A DNA stretch of 20,359 nt, taken from the NCBI GenBank assembly GCA_033722675.1, contig JAWVYO010000039.1, positions 1-20,359 of the forward strand, read 5' to 3'. Both the position numbers and the translations under genes were made by a program. The notes under the pieces were generated by a model that was not told the origin of the DNA, did no database searches, and was given only the letters and a program-made list of their open reading frames with translations. Numbering within the stretch: position 1 is the stretch's first letter; each line of letters begins with the position of its first letter. Shown here piece by piece: positions 1-7,987 of this stretch. Source of the stretch: DATHYU01 sp033722675 (lineage in GTDB: Bacteria; Actinomycetota; Acidimicrobiia; Spongiisociales; UBA11373).

Positions 1-858
1 ATGGCCTTCCACCCCGACTACGCGTCGAACGGGCGACTGTACGTCTACTTCACCGACCGTGAGCTCGACTCCCGGGTCGTCGAGTACACGACGTCCGGAC
101 TCGACGCCGCGCAGGTGGACCGATCCACCGCCCGGGAGATCTTCGAGATCGACCAGCCGCCCGACTCGATCCGCCACCGGGCCGGCATGCTCGAGTTCGG
201 GCCCGACGGCTTCCTCTACATCGCGTTCGGCGACGGCGGCCTCGGAGGCGCCGAGGCGCAGATCCTCGACGACCCGCACGGCTCGGTGCTCCGCGTCGAC
301 GTGGATGCCGGCGATCCCTACGCCATCCCGGCGACGAACCCCTTCGCCGACGGCGGCGGCGACCCGCGCATCTTCGCCTGGGGCCTGCGGAATCCGTGGC
401 GGATCACCATCGATCCCGCCACGAACCTCCTCTACATCGGCGACGTGGGCCAGGCCGACTGGGAGGAGATCAACGTGATCCCCATCGACGAGCCGGGCCA
501 CGACTTCGGCTGGCCCGCCCTCGAGGCCGACACGACCTTCCTCGGGGGCGCCGAGGGCGACGAGACGCCGCCTGTCAGCGCCTACCGCCACGTGGACGGC
601 GCCTGCTCCATCACCGGCGGCTACGTGTACCGGGGCGCCCGGATCCCCGAACTGCAGGGGCACTACTTCTACAGCGACTGGTGCGCCGGATGGATCCGGT
701 CCCTCCGCTACGACGGGGACACCGTGACCGACGAGCAGCAATGGCCGGGCGACCTCGAGCGCGTCGGGCAGGTCTCGTCCTTCGGGCTCGACGGCGACGG
801 CGAGCTCCTCATCGTCACCTCCGAGGGCGGCATCTTCCGGATGGTCCCGGTTCGCTGA
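1..858 (+). CDS. Glucose/sorbosone dehydrogenase (GSDH) family beta-propeller protein, 3' part
   Basis: The frame is open from the first base, and residue 1 already lies inside a conserved GSDH segment (AFHPDYASNGRLYVYFTD). The true start and any signal peptide therefore lie before the window; the ATG at base 1 is probably an internal Met. About 285 residues remain. Family blocks are visible in order: FGPDGFLYIAFGDGG, GSVLRVDVD, a WGLRNPWR block followed by DPATNLLYIGDVGQ.WEEIN, the DFGWPALE turn, ITGGYVYRG and YFYSDWCAGWIRSL. These are beta-propeller blade motifs of the family that includes PQQ-dependent soluble aldose sugar dehydrogenases. Such proteins are usually exported and oxidise sugars with PQQ and calcium, but many homologues have no proven substrate. 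The gene ends 36 bases before the next gene, which has its own promoter-like hexamer. The family is clear; PQQ use and substrate are inference. Confidence 0.9.
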   Translation: MAFHPDYASNGRLYVYFTDRELDSRVVEYTTSGLDAAQVDRSTAREIFEIDQPPDSIRHRAGMLEFGPDGFLYIAFGDGGLGGAEAQILDDPHGSVLRVDVDAGDPYAIPATNPFADGGGDPRIFAWGLRNPWRITIDPATNLLYIGDVGQADWEEINVIPIDEPGHDFGWPALEADTTFLGGAEGDETPPVSAYRHVDGACSITGGYVYRGARIPELQGHYFYSDWCAGWIRSLRYDGDTVTDEQQWPGDLERVGQVSSFGLDGDGELLIVTSEGGIFRMVPVR

Positions 859-881
859 CGGGGTTGGTCCGGACCCACCGA

Positions 882-887
882 TACGGT
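882..887 (+). promoter_or_regulatory. Candidate -10 hexamer TACGGT for the DUF255 gene
   Basis: TACGGT fits the actinobacterial -10 pattern TANNNT and ends 7 bases before the ATG at 895, so transcription would begin at or next to the start codon (leaderless mRNA). No good -35 box is visible. The same arrangement recurs at other genes in this window. Confidence 0.5.
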
Positions 888-894
888 GGCGGCC

Positions 895-2913
895 ATGACG
901 AACCGACTGGCCGACGAGACCTCCCCGTACCTCCTCCAGCACGCCGACAACCCCGTGGCCTGGTACCCGTGGGGCCCCGAGGCGTTCGAGGCGGCCCGGT
1001 CCGACGACAAGCCCGTCCTGCTCTCCGTCGGCTACTCCTCCTGCCACTGGTGCCACGTGATGGCCCACGAGTCCTTCGAGGACCCCGACACCGCCGCCGT
1101 CATGAACGACCTGTTCGTGAACGTGAAGGTCGACCGCGAGGAACGGCCCGACGTCGACGCCATCTACATGGAGGCCGTCCAGGCGATGACCGGACGGGGA
1201 GGCTGGCCGATGACCGTCTTCCTCACCCCCGACGCCGAGCCCTTCTACGCCGGCACCTACTTCCCGAAGGAGGACCGCCACGGCCACCCCTCGTTCCGAA
1301 AGGTCATGACGGCGGTGGCCGAGGCGTGGCACGAGCGTCGCGGCGAGGTGGCCGAGCAGGCGGGACGCCTCGCGGCGTCGGTGGGCGGAAAGATCCCCGC
1401 CGCCGACACCCTCCCGGGTGACGGCGCCCTGGTCCAGGCCTATCGGCGGATCGTCGGCGACGCCGACGCCACGTTCGGCGGGTTCGGCGGCGCTCCGAAG
1501 TTCCCCCAGCAGCCGGTCCTCGAGTACCTCCTCCGCATCACGGGCGAGGAGTGGGCGCCCGACGCCGGCGGCGTCCTGCGCGAGGCGCTGTCGGCCATGG
1601 CCGCCGGCGGCATCCGCGACCACGTCGGCGGCGGATTCTGCCGGTACGCCGTCGACCGGCGATGGGAGATCCCCCACTTCGAGAAGATGCTCTACGACAA
1701 CGCACAGCTCGCCCGGCTGTACCTGTGGGCCTGGCGCGAGCTCGGCGTCGACGCCTTCCGCACCGTGGCGATCGACACGATCGAATACGTGCTGCGGGAC
1801 CTCACCGGCGACCACGGGGGCTTCCTGTCGGCCGAGGACGCCGACTCCGAGGGCGAGGAGGGCCGCTTCTACGTGTGGTCGCGCGACGAGTTCCTCGAGG
1901 TCGCCGGTCCCGAGGACGGGCCTCCGATCGCCGACCTGTTCGGGGTGACCGAGGCCGGCAACTTCGAAGGCGCCAACCACCTGCGGATCGCGAGGACGGT
2001 CGACGACGTGGCCGCCGACCACGACATGACCCCGGCCGAGGTGCGCGACGCCCTCGCCCGGGTGCGCCATGCCCTCTTCGAGCGTCGGGAGGATCGCGTC
2101 CGGCCCGGATTGGACGACAAGGTCGTGACCGCCTGGAACGGGCTCATGCTGCGGGCGCTGGCCGAGGCCGGCGCCGCCCTCGACGAGCCGACGTATCTCG
2201 ACGCCGCACGACGTAACGCCCGATTCGTCACCACGGAGCTGCGCGACGACGAGGGCCGGCTGCTGCGGTCCTGGGGCAAGGGACGGACCTCGGGGCGCGG
2301 GTTCCTCGACGACCACGGCGCCTACGCCCTCGGCCTGCTCGCCCTCTACGCGGCGACCGGCGAGACCGAATGGTTCGTCGCCGCCCGGGACCTCGTCGAG
2401 ACCGCCCTGGACCGGTTCGCCGACCCCGACGGCGGGTTCTTCCGCACCGCCGACGACGCCGAGGAGCTCATCACCCGACCCCGCGACGTCATGGACAACC
2501 CCTCGCCGTCGGGCACCTCGCTCGTCGGCGAGGCGGCCTTCCTCCTCGGCCTCTACACCGGCGAGGCCCGGTTCTCCGACGCCGCCGAGGAAGCGGTGCG
2601 GGCGGGGGGCGTCGTCGTGGAACGCTACCCCCAGGCCGCCGGGCACCTCCTCGGCGTCCTGTGGGCGATGCGCTCGGAGCCGAAGGAGCTGGCTGTCGTC
2701 GGACCCCGGGCGCACGACCTGGCCGCCGTCGCCTGGGAGCGGTACCGACCCGAGGTGGCCGTGGCCGTGTCGACGGACGGGTCCGGCACCGACGTCGTGC
2801 CGCTGCTGGCCGACCGACACCGCGACGGCGAGACGCTCGCCTTCGTCTGCGAGGGATTCGCCTGCCTCGCCCCGGTCTCGGAGCCCGAGACGCTGCGGGC
2901 GCAGCTCAGCTAA
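895..2913 (+). CDS. DUF255 thioredoxin-fold protein (YyaL/SPATA20 family)
   Basis: This 672-residue protein has the standard layout: an N-terminal thioredoxin-like domain (about 1-165) followed by an (alpha/alpha)6-barrel region. The opening N-R-L..E.SPYLLQHA.NPV.W.PW is diagnostic. A CHWC motif at residues 50-53 sits where thioredoxins have CxxC, followed by HVM.HESFED, the V.VDREERPD segment, GGWPMTVFLTP and the cis-Pro-containing AGTYFP. The later HFEKMLYDNAQL and FLDDHGAY segments resemble the family's helical domain. Homologues include bacterial YyaL and mammalian SPATA20; a redox role is presumed but the biochemical activity is not established. I chose the ATG at 895 over an in-frame GTG at 886 because the protein then begins M-T-N-R-L and because TACGGT is placed for a leaderless start there. 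The 3' end overlaps the convergent acyl-CoA dehydrogenase by 4 bases. Confidence 0.93.
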   Translation: MTNRLADETSPYLLQHADNPVAWYPWGPEAFEAARSDDKPVLLSVGYSSCHWCHVMAHESFEDPDTAAVMNDLFVNVKVDREERPDVDAIYMEAVQAMTGRGGWPMTVFLTPDAEPFYAGTYFPKEDRHGHPSFRKVMTAVAEAWHERRGEVAEQAGRLAASVGGKIPAADTLPGDGALVQAYRRIVGDADATFGGFGGAPKFPQQPVLEYLLRITGEEWAPDAGGVLREALSAMAAGGIRDHVGGGFCRYAVDRRWEIPHFEKMLYDNAQLARLYLWAWRELGVDAFRTVAIDTIEYVLRDLTGDHGGFLSAEDADSEGEEGRFYVWSRDEFLEVAGPEDGPPIADLFGVTEAGNFEGANHLRIARTVDDVAADHDMTPAEVRDALARVRHALFERREDRVRPGLDDKVVTAWNGLMLRALAEAGAALDEPTYLDAARRNARFVTTELRDDEGRLLRSWGKGRTSGRGFLDDHGAYALGLLALYAATGETEWFVAARDLVETALDRFADPDGGFFRTADDAEELITRPRDVMDNPSPSGTSLVGEAAFLLGLYTGEARFSDAAEEAVRAGGVVVERYPQAAGHLLGVLWAMRSEPKELAVVGPRAHDLAAVAWERYRPEVAVAVSTDGSGTDVVPLLADRHRDGETLAFVCEGFACLAPVSEPETLRAQLS

Positions 2914-4052
2914 CGAACGGGCAGGCCCAGTCCCCGGGCGATGACGAGGCGCTGGATCTCACTCGTGCCCTCGCCGATCTCGAGCACCTTCGCGTCGCGA
3001 TACAGGCGTGACACGAACGTCTCGTCGATGTAGCCGGCGCCGCCGAACACCTGGACTGCCTCGCGGGTGGCGGTCACCGCCGCCTCGGTGGCGAAGAGCT
3101 TGGCGTGGGCCGCCTGCTGCTTGAAGGGCATCCCCTGCTCCTTCAGCCAGGCCGCCTTGTAGGTGAGCAGGCGGGCCGCTTCGAGGGCGACCTCCATGTC
3201 GGCCACCTTGAACGCCACGCCCTGGTACCCGCCGATGGGACGACCGAAGGCCTCCCGGTCCTTGGCGTACTGCGCCGACTCCTCGAGGCAGGCCTGCAGC
3301 ACGCCGACGGCCATCGCCGCGATCGCGACGCGCCCGTCGTCGAGGGTGGCGAGGAACTGGTGGTAGCCGCGGCCCCGATCGCCGAGGAGATTGCCCTTCG
3401 GGACCCGGCAGTCGCTGAAGACGATCGGATGGGTGTCCGACGCGTGCCAGCCCATCTTCCGGTACGCCGGCTCGACGGTCATGCCCGGCGTCCCCGCCGG
3501 CACGATGATGGCCGACACCTCGTCGTCACCGGTCCGCGCGGTCACGGTCACGAGCGACGTCATCTCCGTGCCGCAGTTCGTGATGAACGCCTTCTCGCCG
3601 TTGATCACCCACTCGTCGCCGTCGAGCACGGCGGTCGTCCGGGTGGACTTCGCGTCGGATCCTCCGTCGGGCTCGGTGAGACCGAAGGCGGCGAGGGTCC
3701 GGCCGGCGACGAGGTCGGGGAGCCAGCGGTCCTTCTGCGCCTCGGTGCCGAACTCGTGGATGGGGTTCGTGCCGAGGCCGACGCCGGCCTCGAGCGTGAT
3801 GGCCATCGACGAGTCGACCCGGGCGATCTCCTCGATGGCGATGCAGAGCGTCAGGAAGTCGGCATCGGACCCTCCGTAGGCCTCGTCGAAGGGCAGGCCG
3901 AACAGACCCAGCGCACCCATCTTCCGAACCGTGTCCAGGGGGAACGTGTGATCGCGATCCCACTCGGCGGCATGGGGTCGGATCTCGGCCTCGGCGAACT
4001 CGCGCACGACCTTTCGGAACGCCTCGTGCTCCTCGGATGGGCGAAAGTCCAC
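2910..4052 (-). CDS. Acyl-CoA dehydrogenase family protein
   Basis: The product is a full-length 380-residue FAD-dependent acyl-CoA dehydrogenase, which oxidises an acyl-CoA to the 2-enoyl-CoA in the cytoplasm and passes electrons to electron-transfer flavoprotein. The N-terminal helical domain (1-120) is followed by GLTEPDGGSD and KAFITN of the FAD/substrate middle domain, then the C-terminal helical domain. YAKDREAFGRPI, VQVFGGAGY and EIGEGTSEIQRLVIARG are all present. Glu361 in GEGTSEIQ lies where short- and medium-chain enzymes carry the catalytic base. Chain-length specificity cannot be read from sequence. The start is GTG, preceded 8 bases upstream by a GAGAGGA ribosome-binding site. 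It is divergent from the amidase gene, with 68 bases between the starts. The stop overlaps that of the convergent DUF255 gene. Confidence 0.95.
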   Translation of the reverse strand: MDFRPSEEHEAFRKVVREFAEAEIRPHAAEWDRDHTFPLDTVRKMGALGLFGLPFDEAYGGSDADFLTLCIAIEEIARVDSSMAITLEAGVGLGTNPIHEFGTEAQKDRWLPDLVAGRTLAAFGLTEPDGGSDAKSTRTTAVLDGDEWVINGEKAFITNCGTEMTSLVTVTARTGDDEVSAIIVPAGTPGMTVEPAYRKMGWHASDTHPIVFSDCRVPKGNLLGDRGRGYHQFLATLDDGRVAIAAMAVGVLQACLEESAQYAKDREAFGRPIGGYQGVAFKVADMEVALEAARLLTYKAAWLKEQGMPFKQQAAHAKLFATEAAVTATREAVQVFGGAGYIDETFVSRLYRDAKVLEIGEGTSEIQRLVIARGLGLPVR

Positions 4053-4060
4053 CGCAGGAC

Positions 4061-4067
4061 TCCTCTC
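4061..4067 (-). promoter_or_regulatory. Ribosome-binding site GAGAGGA for the acyl-CoA dehydrogenase
   Basis: On the minus strand this reads GAGAGGA and lies 8 bases before the GTG at 4052. It supports that start, and shows this mRNA has a leader, unlike the divergent amidase mRNA. Confidence 0.65.
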
Positions 4068-4077
4068 GTCGGACCGA

Positions 4078-4083
4078 AGGCTA
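4078..4083 (-). promoter_or_regulatory. Candidate -10 hexamer TAGCCT for the acyl-CoA dehydrogenase
   Basis: TAGCCT on the minus strand fits TANNNT. A start of transcription about 7 bases downstream would give a leader of roughly 20 bases holding the GAGAGGA site. No clear -35 box is seen. Confidence 0.4.
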
Positions 4084-4108
4084 TCGGGCCGGCGGAGTCT
4101 GCGACGCG

Positions 4109-4114
4109 TACCCT
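4109..4114 (+). promoter_or_regulatory. Candidate -10 hexamer TACCCT for the amidase (leaderless)
   Basis: TACCCT ends exactly 6 bases before the ATG at 4121, and no ribosome-binding site lies between, which implies a leaderless transcript. This also favours 4121 over an upstream in-frame start at 4037. Confidence 0.5.
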
Positions 4115-4120
4115 CCGGAC

Positions 4121-5605
4121 ATGGAACCGACCGAGTACCTCGCCCACGACGCCATCGGCCTCGCGCACCTCGTCCGCGACGGCGCCGCCCACCCCACGGA
4201 GCTGGTGGACGCCGCCATCGACCGCATCCGGGAGCACGACGGCCGCCTCAACGCGGTCGTCCACGAACGGTTCGAACGAGCCCGGGAGGAGGCCGCCGCG
4301 GACCTTCCCGACGGTCCGCTCCGCGGCGTCCCGTTCCTCCTCAAGAACCTCGGCACCGAGATGGCCGGCGAGGTCATCGACTCGGGGAGCCGCTCGCTCG
4401 AGGGCCACGTCCCCCGGCGCGACGCCGAACTGGTGGCGCGCTATCGCGCCGCGGGCCTCGTCGTCCTCGGCCGGACGAACGCCTCGGAGTTCGGGCTGCA
4501 GCCGACGACCGAACCCGAACTCCACGGCCCGACTCGCAACCCCTGGGACACGACGCTGTCACCGGGGGGATCGAGCGGAGGCTCCGGAGCGGCCGTGGCC
4601 GCGGGCTACGCGCCCGCTGCGCAGGGCGGGGACGGCGGCGGCTCCATCCGGATCCCGGCTTCGGCGTGCGGGCTCTTCGGTCTCATGCCGTCGCGGGGCC
4701 GCATGCCGCTGGGGCCGGACCGCGCCGAGAGCTGGATGGGGTTGACGCGAGAGCACGTCCTCACGCGGTCGGTCCGCGACTCCGCCGCGTTCCTCGACGC
4801 GACCCACGGGCCGGACCCGGGTGCCCCCTACGTCGCACCCCCGCCGCTGCGGCCCTTCGCCGACGAGGTGGGCGCCGATCCCGGACGGGTGCGGATCGCC
4901 GTGTCCACCCGGCCGCTGCTCGGCGACGAGATCGACGGCCACGCCGTGGACGCCGTTCGCGACGCCGCCGACCTCCTGTCCGACCTCGGGCACGACGTGG
5001 TCGAAGCCGAGCCCGGTCTCGATCGCGACGCCCTCGTGGGCGCCTTCGTGACCGTGGTGACCGCATCGCTCGCGGCACAGCTCGACGAGGCCGCCGCCCG
5101 TACCGGGCGCGACGTGGGCGCCGGCGACGTCGAGGAGGCGACGTGGATCGCCGCCCTCATCGGACGCAAGGCGCCAGCGGCCGACCTCGTGACCGCGCTC
5201 GAGACCACCCGCTCCGCCGCCCGCACCATGGCGGCCTTCCACGATCACCACGACCTCTTCGTGACCTCGACGACCGTCGGCGCACCGCTGCCCCTGGGAG
5301 CCCTCGACCTCGGTCGCGCCGAGGAGGCCGCCATGGGGGTGGTGCGGCGCATGCCGCTGCGACCCGTACTCCGCATGGTCGTCGACCAGCTGGCCGGGAC
5401 CTTCCTCGACCCGATCCCGAACACCCCGCTCTTCAACATGACCGGCCAGCCGGCCGCGTCGGTGCCGCTCCACTGGACGGCGGGCGGCCTGCCCGTGGGC
5501 GTCCAGGTGGCGGCCCGCTACGGCGACGAGGCCGCGATCCTGCGGGTCGCCGCGCAGCTGGAGGCCGCCCGGCCGTGGTTCGACCGGCGACCACCGACGC
5601 CCTAG
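4121..5605 (+). CDS. Amidase-signature family hydrolase, NylA-like
   Basis: This 494-residue amidase-signature enzyme hydrolyses a carboxamide through a Ser-cisSer-Lys triad. By spacing I assign Lys75 (PFLLKN), cis-Ser151 in the PGGSSGGS glycine-rich loop, and nucleophile Ser175 in DGGGSIRIPAS. The Ser-Ser distance of 24 is the classic one. The DGGGSIRIPAS.CGLFGL.PSRGR block and the tail LFNMTGQPAASVPL...GLPVGVQ resemble 6-aminohexanoate-cyclic-dimer hydrolase (NylA) and its wider relatives more than the GatA or FAAH types. Physiological substrates of most relatives are unknown, so nylon-oligomer activity should not be assumed. The ATG at 4121 begins the alignable region; the frame extends upstream to 4037, but that part overlaps the divergent gene and its promoter. 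The stop overlaps the purE stop by 4 bases. Confidence 0.9.
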   Translation: MEPTEYLAHDAIGLAHLVRDGAAHPTELVDAAIDRIREHDGRLNAVVHERFERAREEAAADLPDGPLRGVPFLLKNLGTEMAGEVIDSGSRSLEGHVPRRDAELVARYRAAGLVVLGRTNASEFGLQPTTEPELHGPTRNPWDTTLSPGGSSGGSGAAVAAGYAPAAQGGDGGGSIRIPASACGLFGLMPSRGRMPLGPDRAESWMGLTREHVLTRSVRDSAAFLDATHGPDPGAPYVAPPPLRPFADEVGADPGRVRIAVSTRPLLGDEIDGHAVDAVRDAADLLSDLGHDVVEAEPGLDRDALVGAFVTVVTASLAAQLDEAAARTGRDVGAGDVEEATWIAALIGRKAPAADLVTALETTRSAARTMAAFHDHHDLFVTSTTVGAPLPLGALDLGRAEEAAMGVVRRMPLRPVLRMVVDQLAGTFLDPIPNTPLFNMTGQPAASVPLHWTAGGLPVGVQVAARYGDEAAILRVAAQLEAARPWFDRRPPTP

Positions 5606-6093
5606 CCCAGGGACTCGTCCTGGGCCTCGGCCTTGGCGATCAATGACCGCCGGTACTCCTCCAGCGCCCCGGTGAGGGCCGGATCGCCGGCAGCGAGGAT
5701 CCGGACCGCCAGCACGCCGGCATTCACCGCCCCGTCGACGGCCACGGTGGCCACGGGGACACCCGCGGGCATCTGGGCGATCGACAGGAGGGCGTCGAGG
5801 CCCGACAGCTTGGTGATCCCCACCGGCACCCCGATGACGGGGAGCGTCGTCACCGACGCGAGCATGCCGGGCTGGTGGGCGGCGCCACCGGCGCCGGCGA
5901 CGATCACCCGCAGTCCCCGCCCTGCCGCCTCCCGGCCGTACGCCAGCATCGCGTCGGGCGTCCGATGGGCCGAGACCACGCGCACCTCGTGGGGCACGCC
6001 GAAATCGTCCAGCACCGCTGCGGCGGGGCGCATCGTGTCGAGGTCCGAGCTCGACCCCATCACGACTCCCACGAGCGGCTGTCCGTCGGTCAT
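5602..6093 (-). CDS. purE: N5-carboxyaminoimidazole ribonucleotide mutase PurE
   Basis: PurE (class I) moves the carboxyl group of N5-CAIR to carbon 4 to give CAIR in de novo purine synthesis, acting in the cytoplasm as an octamer. The 163-residue length is normal. Visible motifs are GVVMGSSSDL (10-18), VVSAHRTPD with His43, VIVAGAGGAAH with His73, PVIGVPV and LSGLDALLSIAQMP. The segment after His73 reads QPGM where most homologues have LPGM, a small substitution that should not remove the active site. The start ATG overlaps the purK stop in the four-base ATGA (6090-6093), so translation is coupled. Its own stop overlaps that of the convergent amidase. Confidence 0.97.
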   Translation of the reverse strand: MTDGQPLVGVVMGSSSDLDTMRPAAAVLDDFGVPHEVRVVSAHRTPDAMLAYGREAAGRGLRVIVAGAGGAAHQPGMLASVTTLPVIGVPVGITKLSGLDALLSIAQMPAGVPVATVAVDGAVNAGVLAVRILAAGDPALTGALEEYRRSLIAKAEAQDESLG

Positions 6094-7247
6094 GGCCCGT
6101 CTCCCGGTGCGGCGATCGACCCCATTGCAGCAGCTACGGCTCGCGCCCGCGAAACCGCCGCCGGCACGTCGGCGGCCACGGCCGTGACGTGGCCCACCTT
6201 GCGACCCCGCCGCGGGGTCTTGTCGTAGAGGTGGATCCGCGCGTCGCCGGCGGCCAGGCCGGCGGGCACGAGGTCGCGAGGATCGTCGCCGTCCGATCCG
6301 GTGATGAGGTTGACCATCCCCGCTGCCGGCACGATCGCCTCGGTCGGACCCAGCGGCCAGTCGAGGACTGCCCGGAGGTGGTTCTCGAACTGGGAACAAG
6401 CCGTGCCGTCGATGGTCCAGTGACCGCTGTTGTGGGTCCGCGGGGCCACCTCGTTGAGGAGGACGCGTCCACCGGCCACGAACAGCTCGACGGCGAAGGC
6501 CCCGAAGGCGTCGGCGGCGTCGGCGACACCGGTCGCCAGCCGGACCGCCTCCTCGGCGACGTGGCCGGCGACCCCGGCGGGGAAGGCGACCTCGTGGCAG
6601 ATGCCCTCCACCTGGGTCGTCCGGACCACCGGGTAGGTGGCCGTGGCCGACGGCGAACGCACCACCACGACGGCGAGCTCGAAATCGAGGTCGAGGAGGG
6701 GCTCCACGACGGCCGCCACGCCGGGAGCGAGGGCGTCCATGAGGACGGTGGCTCGCTCGGGGCCGTCGGCGACGTTGACGCCCCGCCCGTCGTACCCGCC
6801 GCGGACCGCCTTCACGACGACCGGCCACCCGTGCCGCTCCCCGAAGGCGATCGCTCCGGACGCGTCGGTGACGACGTCGTGGGGCGGGAGGGGGAACCGA
6901 TCGGCGAGCCGCCGCCGCAGTCGCCCCTTGTCGGACAACTCCAGGGCGGTGGAACCGGGACGGACGACGACGCCCTCGCCCTCGAGGCGACGAACGACGT
7001 CGAGGGGCACCAGCTCGTGGTCGAAGGTGAGCACGTCACACCCGGAGGCGAAGCGGAGGAGCACGTCCGCGTCGGTGATGTCGCCGCGCTCGGTGGGCGC
7101 CACGGGGGCGGCGCCCTCGTCGCCCTCGCCGGCGAGTACGCGCAGCTCGATGCCGAGAGGCCCGGCGGCCTGGGCCGTCATCCGGGCCAACTGGCCGCCG
7201 CCGACCACGCCGACGATCGCAGAGGGATGGAGCGCGTGACCGGGCAT
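6090..7247 (-). CDS. purK: 5-(carboxyamino)imidazole ribonucleotide synthase PurK
   Basis: PurK is an ATP-grasp enzyme that makes N5-CAIR from AIR, ATP and bicarbonate and hands it to PurE. The protein is 385 residues. It has the N-terminal GVVGGGQLARM nucleotide-fold loop (12-23), the central ATP-grasp segment VVVKAVRGGYDGRG (about 143-156), and the metal/substrate block NEVAPRTHNSGHWTIDG (265-281) followed by SQFENHLRAVL. The frame is open upstream to 7460, but ATG 7247 gives the family N-terminus; the extra part would run into the divergent gene. A TAGGGT hexamer lies 10 bases before the start. It forms an operon with purE through a four-base overlap. Confidence 0.96.
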   Translation of the reverse strand: MPGHALHPSAIVGVVGGGQLARMTAQAAGPLGIELRVLAGEGDEGAAPVAPTERGDITDADVLLRFASGCDVLTFDHELVPLDVVRRLEGEGVVVRPGSTALELSDKGRLRRRLADRFPLPPHDVVTDASGAIAFGERHGWPVVVKAVRGGYDGRGVNVADGPERATVLMDALAPGVAAVVEPLLDLDFELAVVVVRSPSATATYPVVRTTQVEGICHEVAFPAGVAGHVAEEAVRLATGVADAADAFGAFAVELFVAGGRVLLNEVAPRTHNSGHWTIDGTACSQFENHLRAVLDWPLGPTEAIVPAAGMVNLITGSDGDDPRDLVPAGLAAGDARIHLYDKTPRRGRKVGHVTAVAADVPAAVSRARAVAAAMGSIAAPGDGP

Positions 7248-7257
7248 CGGGAGCGGG

Positions 7258-7263
7258 ACCCTA
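7258..7263 (-). promoter_or_regulatory. Candidate -10 hexamer TAGGGT for purK-purE
   Basis: TAGGGT (minus strand) lies 10 bases before the purK ATG, predicting a leader of only a few bases. It sits 18 bases from the oppositely oriented hexamer of the metallophosphoesterase gene, so the two promoters overlap. Confidence 0.45.
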
Positions 7264-7281
7264 CCAGCGGACCCCGCGTCG

Positions 7282-7287
7282 TACGAT
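7282..7287 (+). promoter_or_regulatory. Candidate -10 hexamer TACGAT for the metallophosphoesterase operon (leaderless)
   Basis: TACGAT ends exactly 6 bases before the GTG at 7294, with no ribosome-binding site between. This is the expected geometry for a leaderless mRNA. Confidence 0.5.
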
Positions 7288-7293
7288 GGCCGG

Positions 7294-7986
7294 GTGACCC
7301 GTGTCCTCGCCATCGCCGACGAGATCGACCGTGGCCTCACGGTGGCCAGACTCAAGGAGATCGACCCCGACCTCGTGGTGTCCTGCGGTGACCTGCCGGC
7401 CGACCACCTCGAGTTCGTGGCGAGCGCCACGAACCGTCCGGTCCTGCTGGTGCCCGGCAACCACGACCCCGACCTGAGCCCGGCCCGGGACCCCTACCTC
7501 CGCTCGGCCGCGCGGGGCGGCGCCGCCACCGCCGTCGGGGTGCCGTCGTTCGAGGACATCTGGGGCGACGAGTCCCGGCCCGAGCCCCTCGGCTGCGAGA
7601 ACGTCGACGATCGGGTCGTCGAGGCCGCCGGACTGCGGGTCGCCGGCCTGGGCGGATCCATCAGGTACCGGCCCGGACCGAACCAGTACACCCAGCGAGA
7701 GATGCGACGCCGCGTCCGTCGTCTGGTCCGCCGGGCGCGGCGGGGCCGCCGGGCGGCGGAACGGGCGGTCGATCTGCTGATCACCCACTCCCCGCCCCTC
7801 GATCTGGGTGACGGCCCCGACGGACCGCACCGCGGGTTCGCCGCCCTCCACGACGCCGTCGAGCGGCTGAATCCCCGGTTCCTCCTGCACGGGCACGTCC
7901 ACCCGCACGGTTTCGACAAGCCCGACCGCCGCCTCGGCGACACCGAGGTGGTGAACGTGATCCCCCACCGCGTCCTGGAGGTGTGA
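7294..7986 (+). CDS. Calcineurin-like metallophosphoesterase with variant first metal motif
   Basis: This 230-residue cytoplasmic protein has most metallophosphoesterase motifs: SCGDLP (Asp33), PGNHDPD (Asn56-His57), ITHSPP (His165) and LHGHVHPHG (His201, His203). The first motif, normally DxH in a -SDxHG- loop, reads IADEID (7-12), so the usual metal-binding His is replaced while acidic residues are kept. I recall this ADE(V/I)D form from uncharacterised actinobacterial relatives. Altered metal use is possible. An Arg-rich stretch (about 136-157) lies between the third and fourth motifs. The substrate is unknown; phosphodiester or phosphomonoester hydrolysis is inference from the fold. The GTG start is favoured by the leaderless promoter 6 bases upstream. 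The next gene begins one base after the stop, so the two are an operon. Confidence 0.85.
   Translation: MTRVLAIADEIDRGLTVARLKEIDPDLVVSCGDLPADHLEFVASATNRPVLLVPGNHDPDLSPARDPYLRSAARGGAATAVGVPSFEDIWGDESRPEPLGCENVDDRVVEAAGLRVAGLGGSIRYRPGPNQYTQREMRRRVRRLVRRARRGRRAAERAVDLLITHSPPLDLGDGPDGPHRGFAALHDAVERLNPRFLLHGHVHPHGFDKPDRRLGDTEVVNVIPHRVLEV
7977..7982 (+). promoter_or_regulatory. Ribosome-binding site GGAGGT for the ParB-like gene
   Basis: A GGAGGT lies inside the last codons of the metallophosphoesterase gene, 5 bases before ATG 7988. It fixes that start over the in-frame ATG at 8012, and shows that the second gene of this operon uses Shine-Dalgarno initiation while the first appears leaderless. 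Confidence 0.7.
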
Positions 7987-7987
7987 C

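Noticed and set aside
886..894. GTG at 886 as the start of the DUF255 gene
   Set aside because: It adds only M-A-A before the family N-terminus and overlaps the TACGGT hexamer, while ATG 895 fits both the family start and leaderless geometry.
3105..4745. A 546-codon plus-strand frame across the acyl-CoA dehydrogenase and the amidase start
   Set aside because: It is antisense to the dehydrogenase and out of frame with the amidase, with a composition change in the middle and no motifs.
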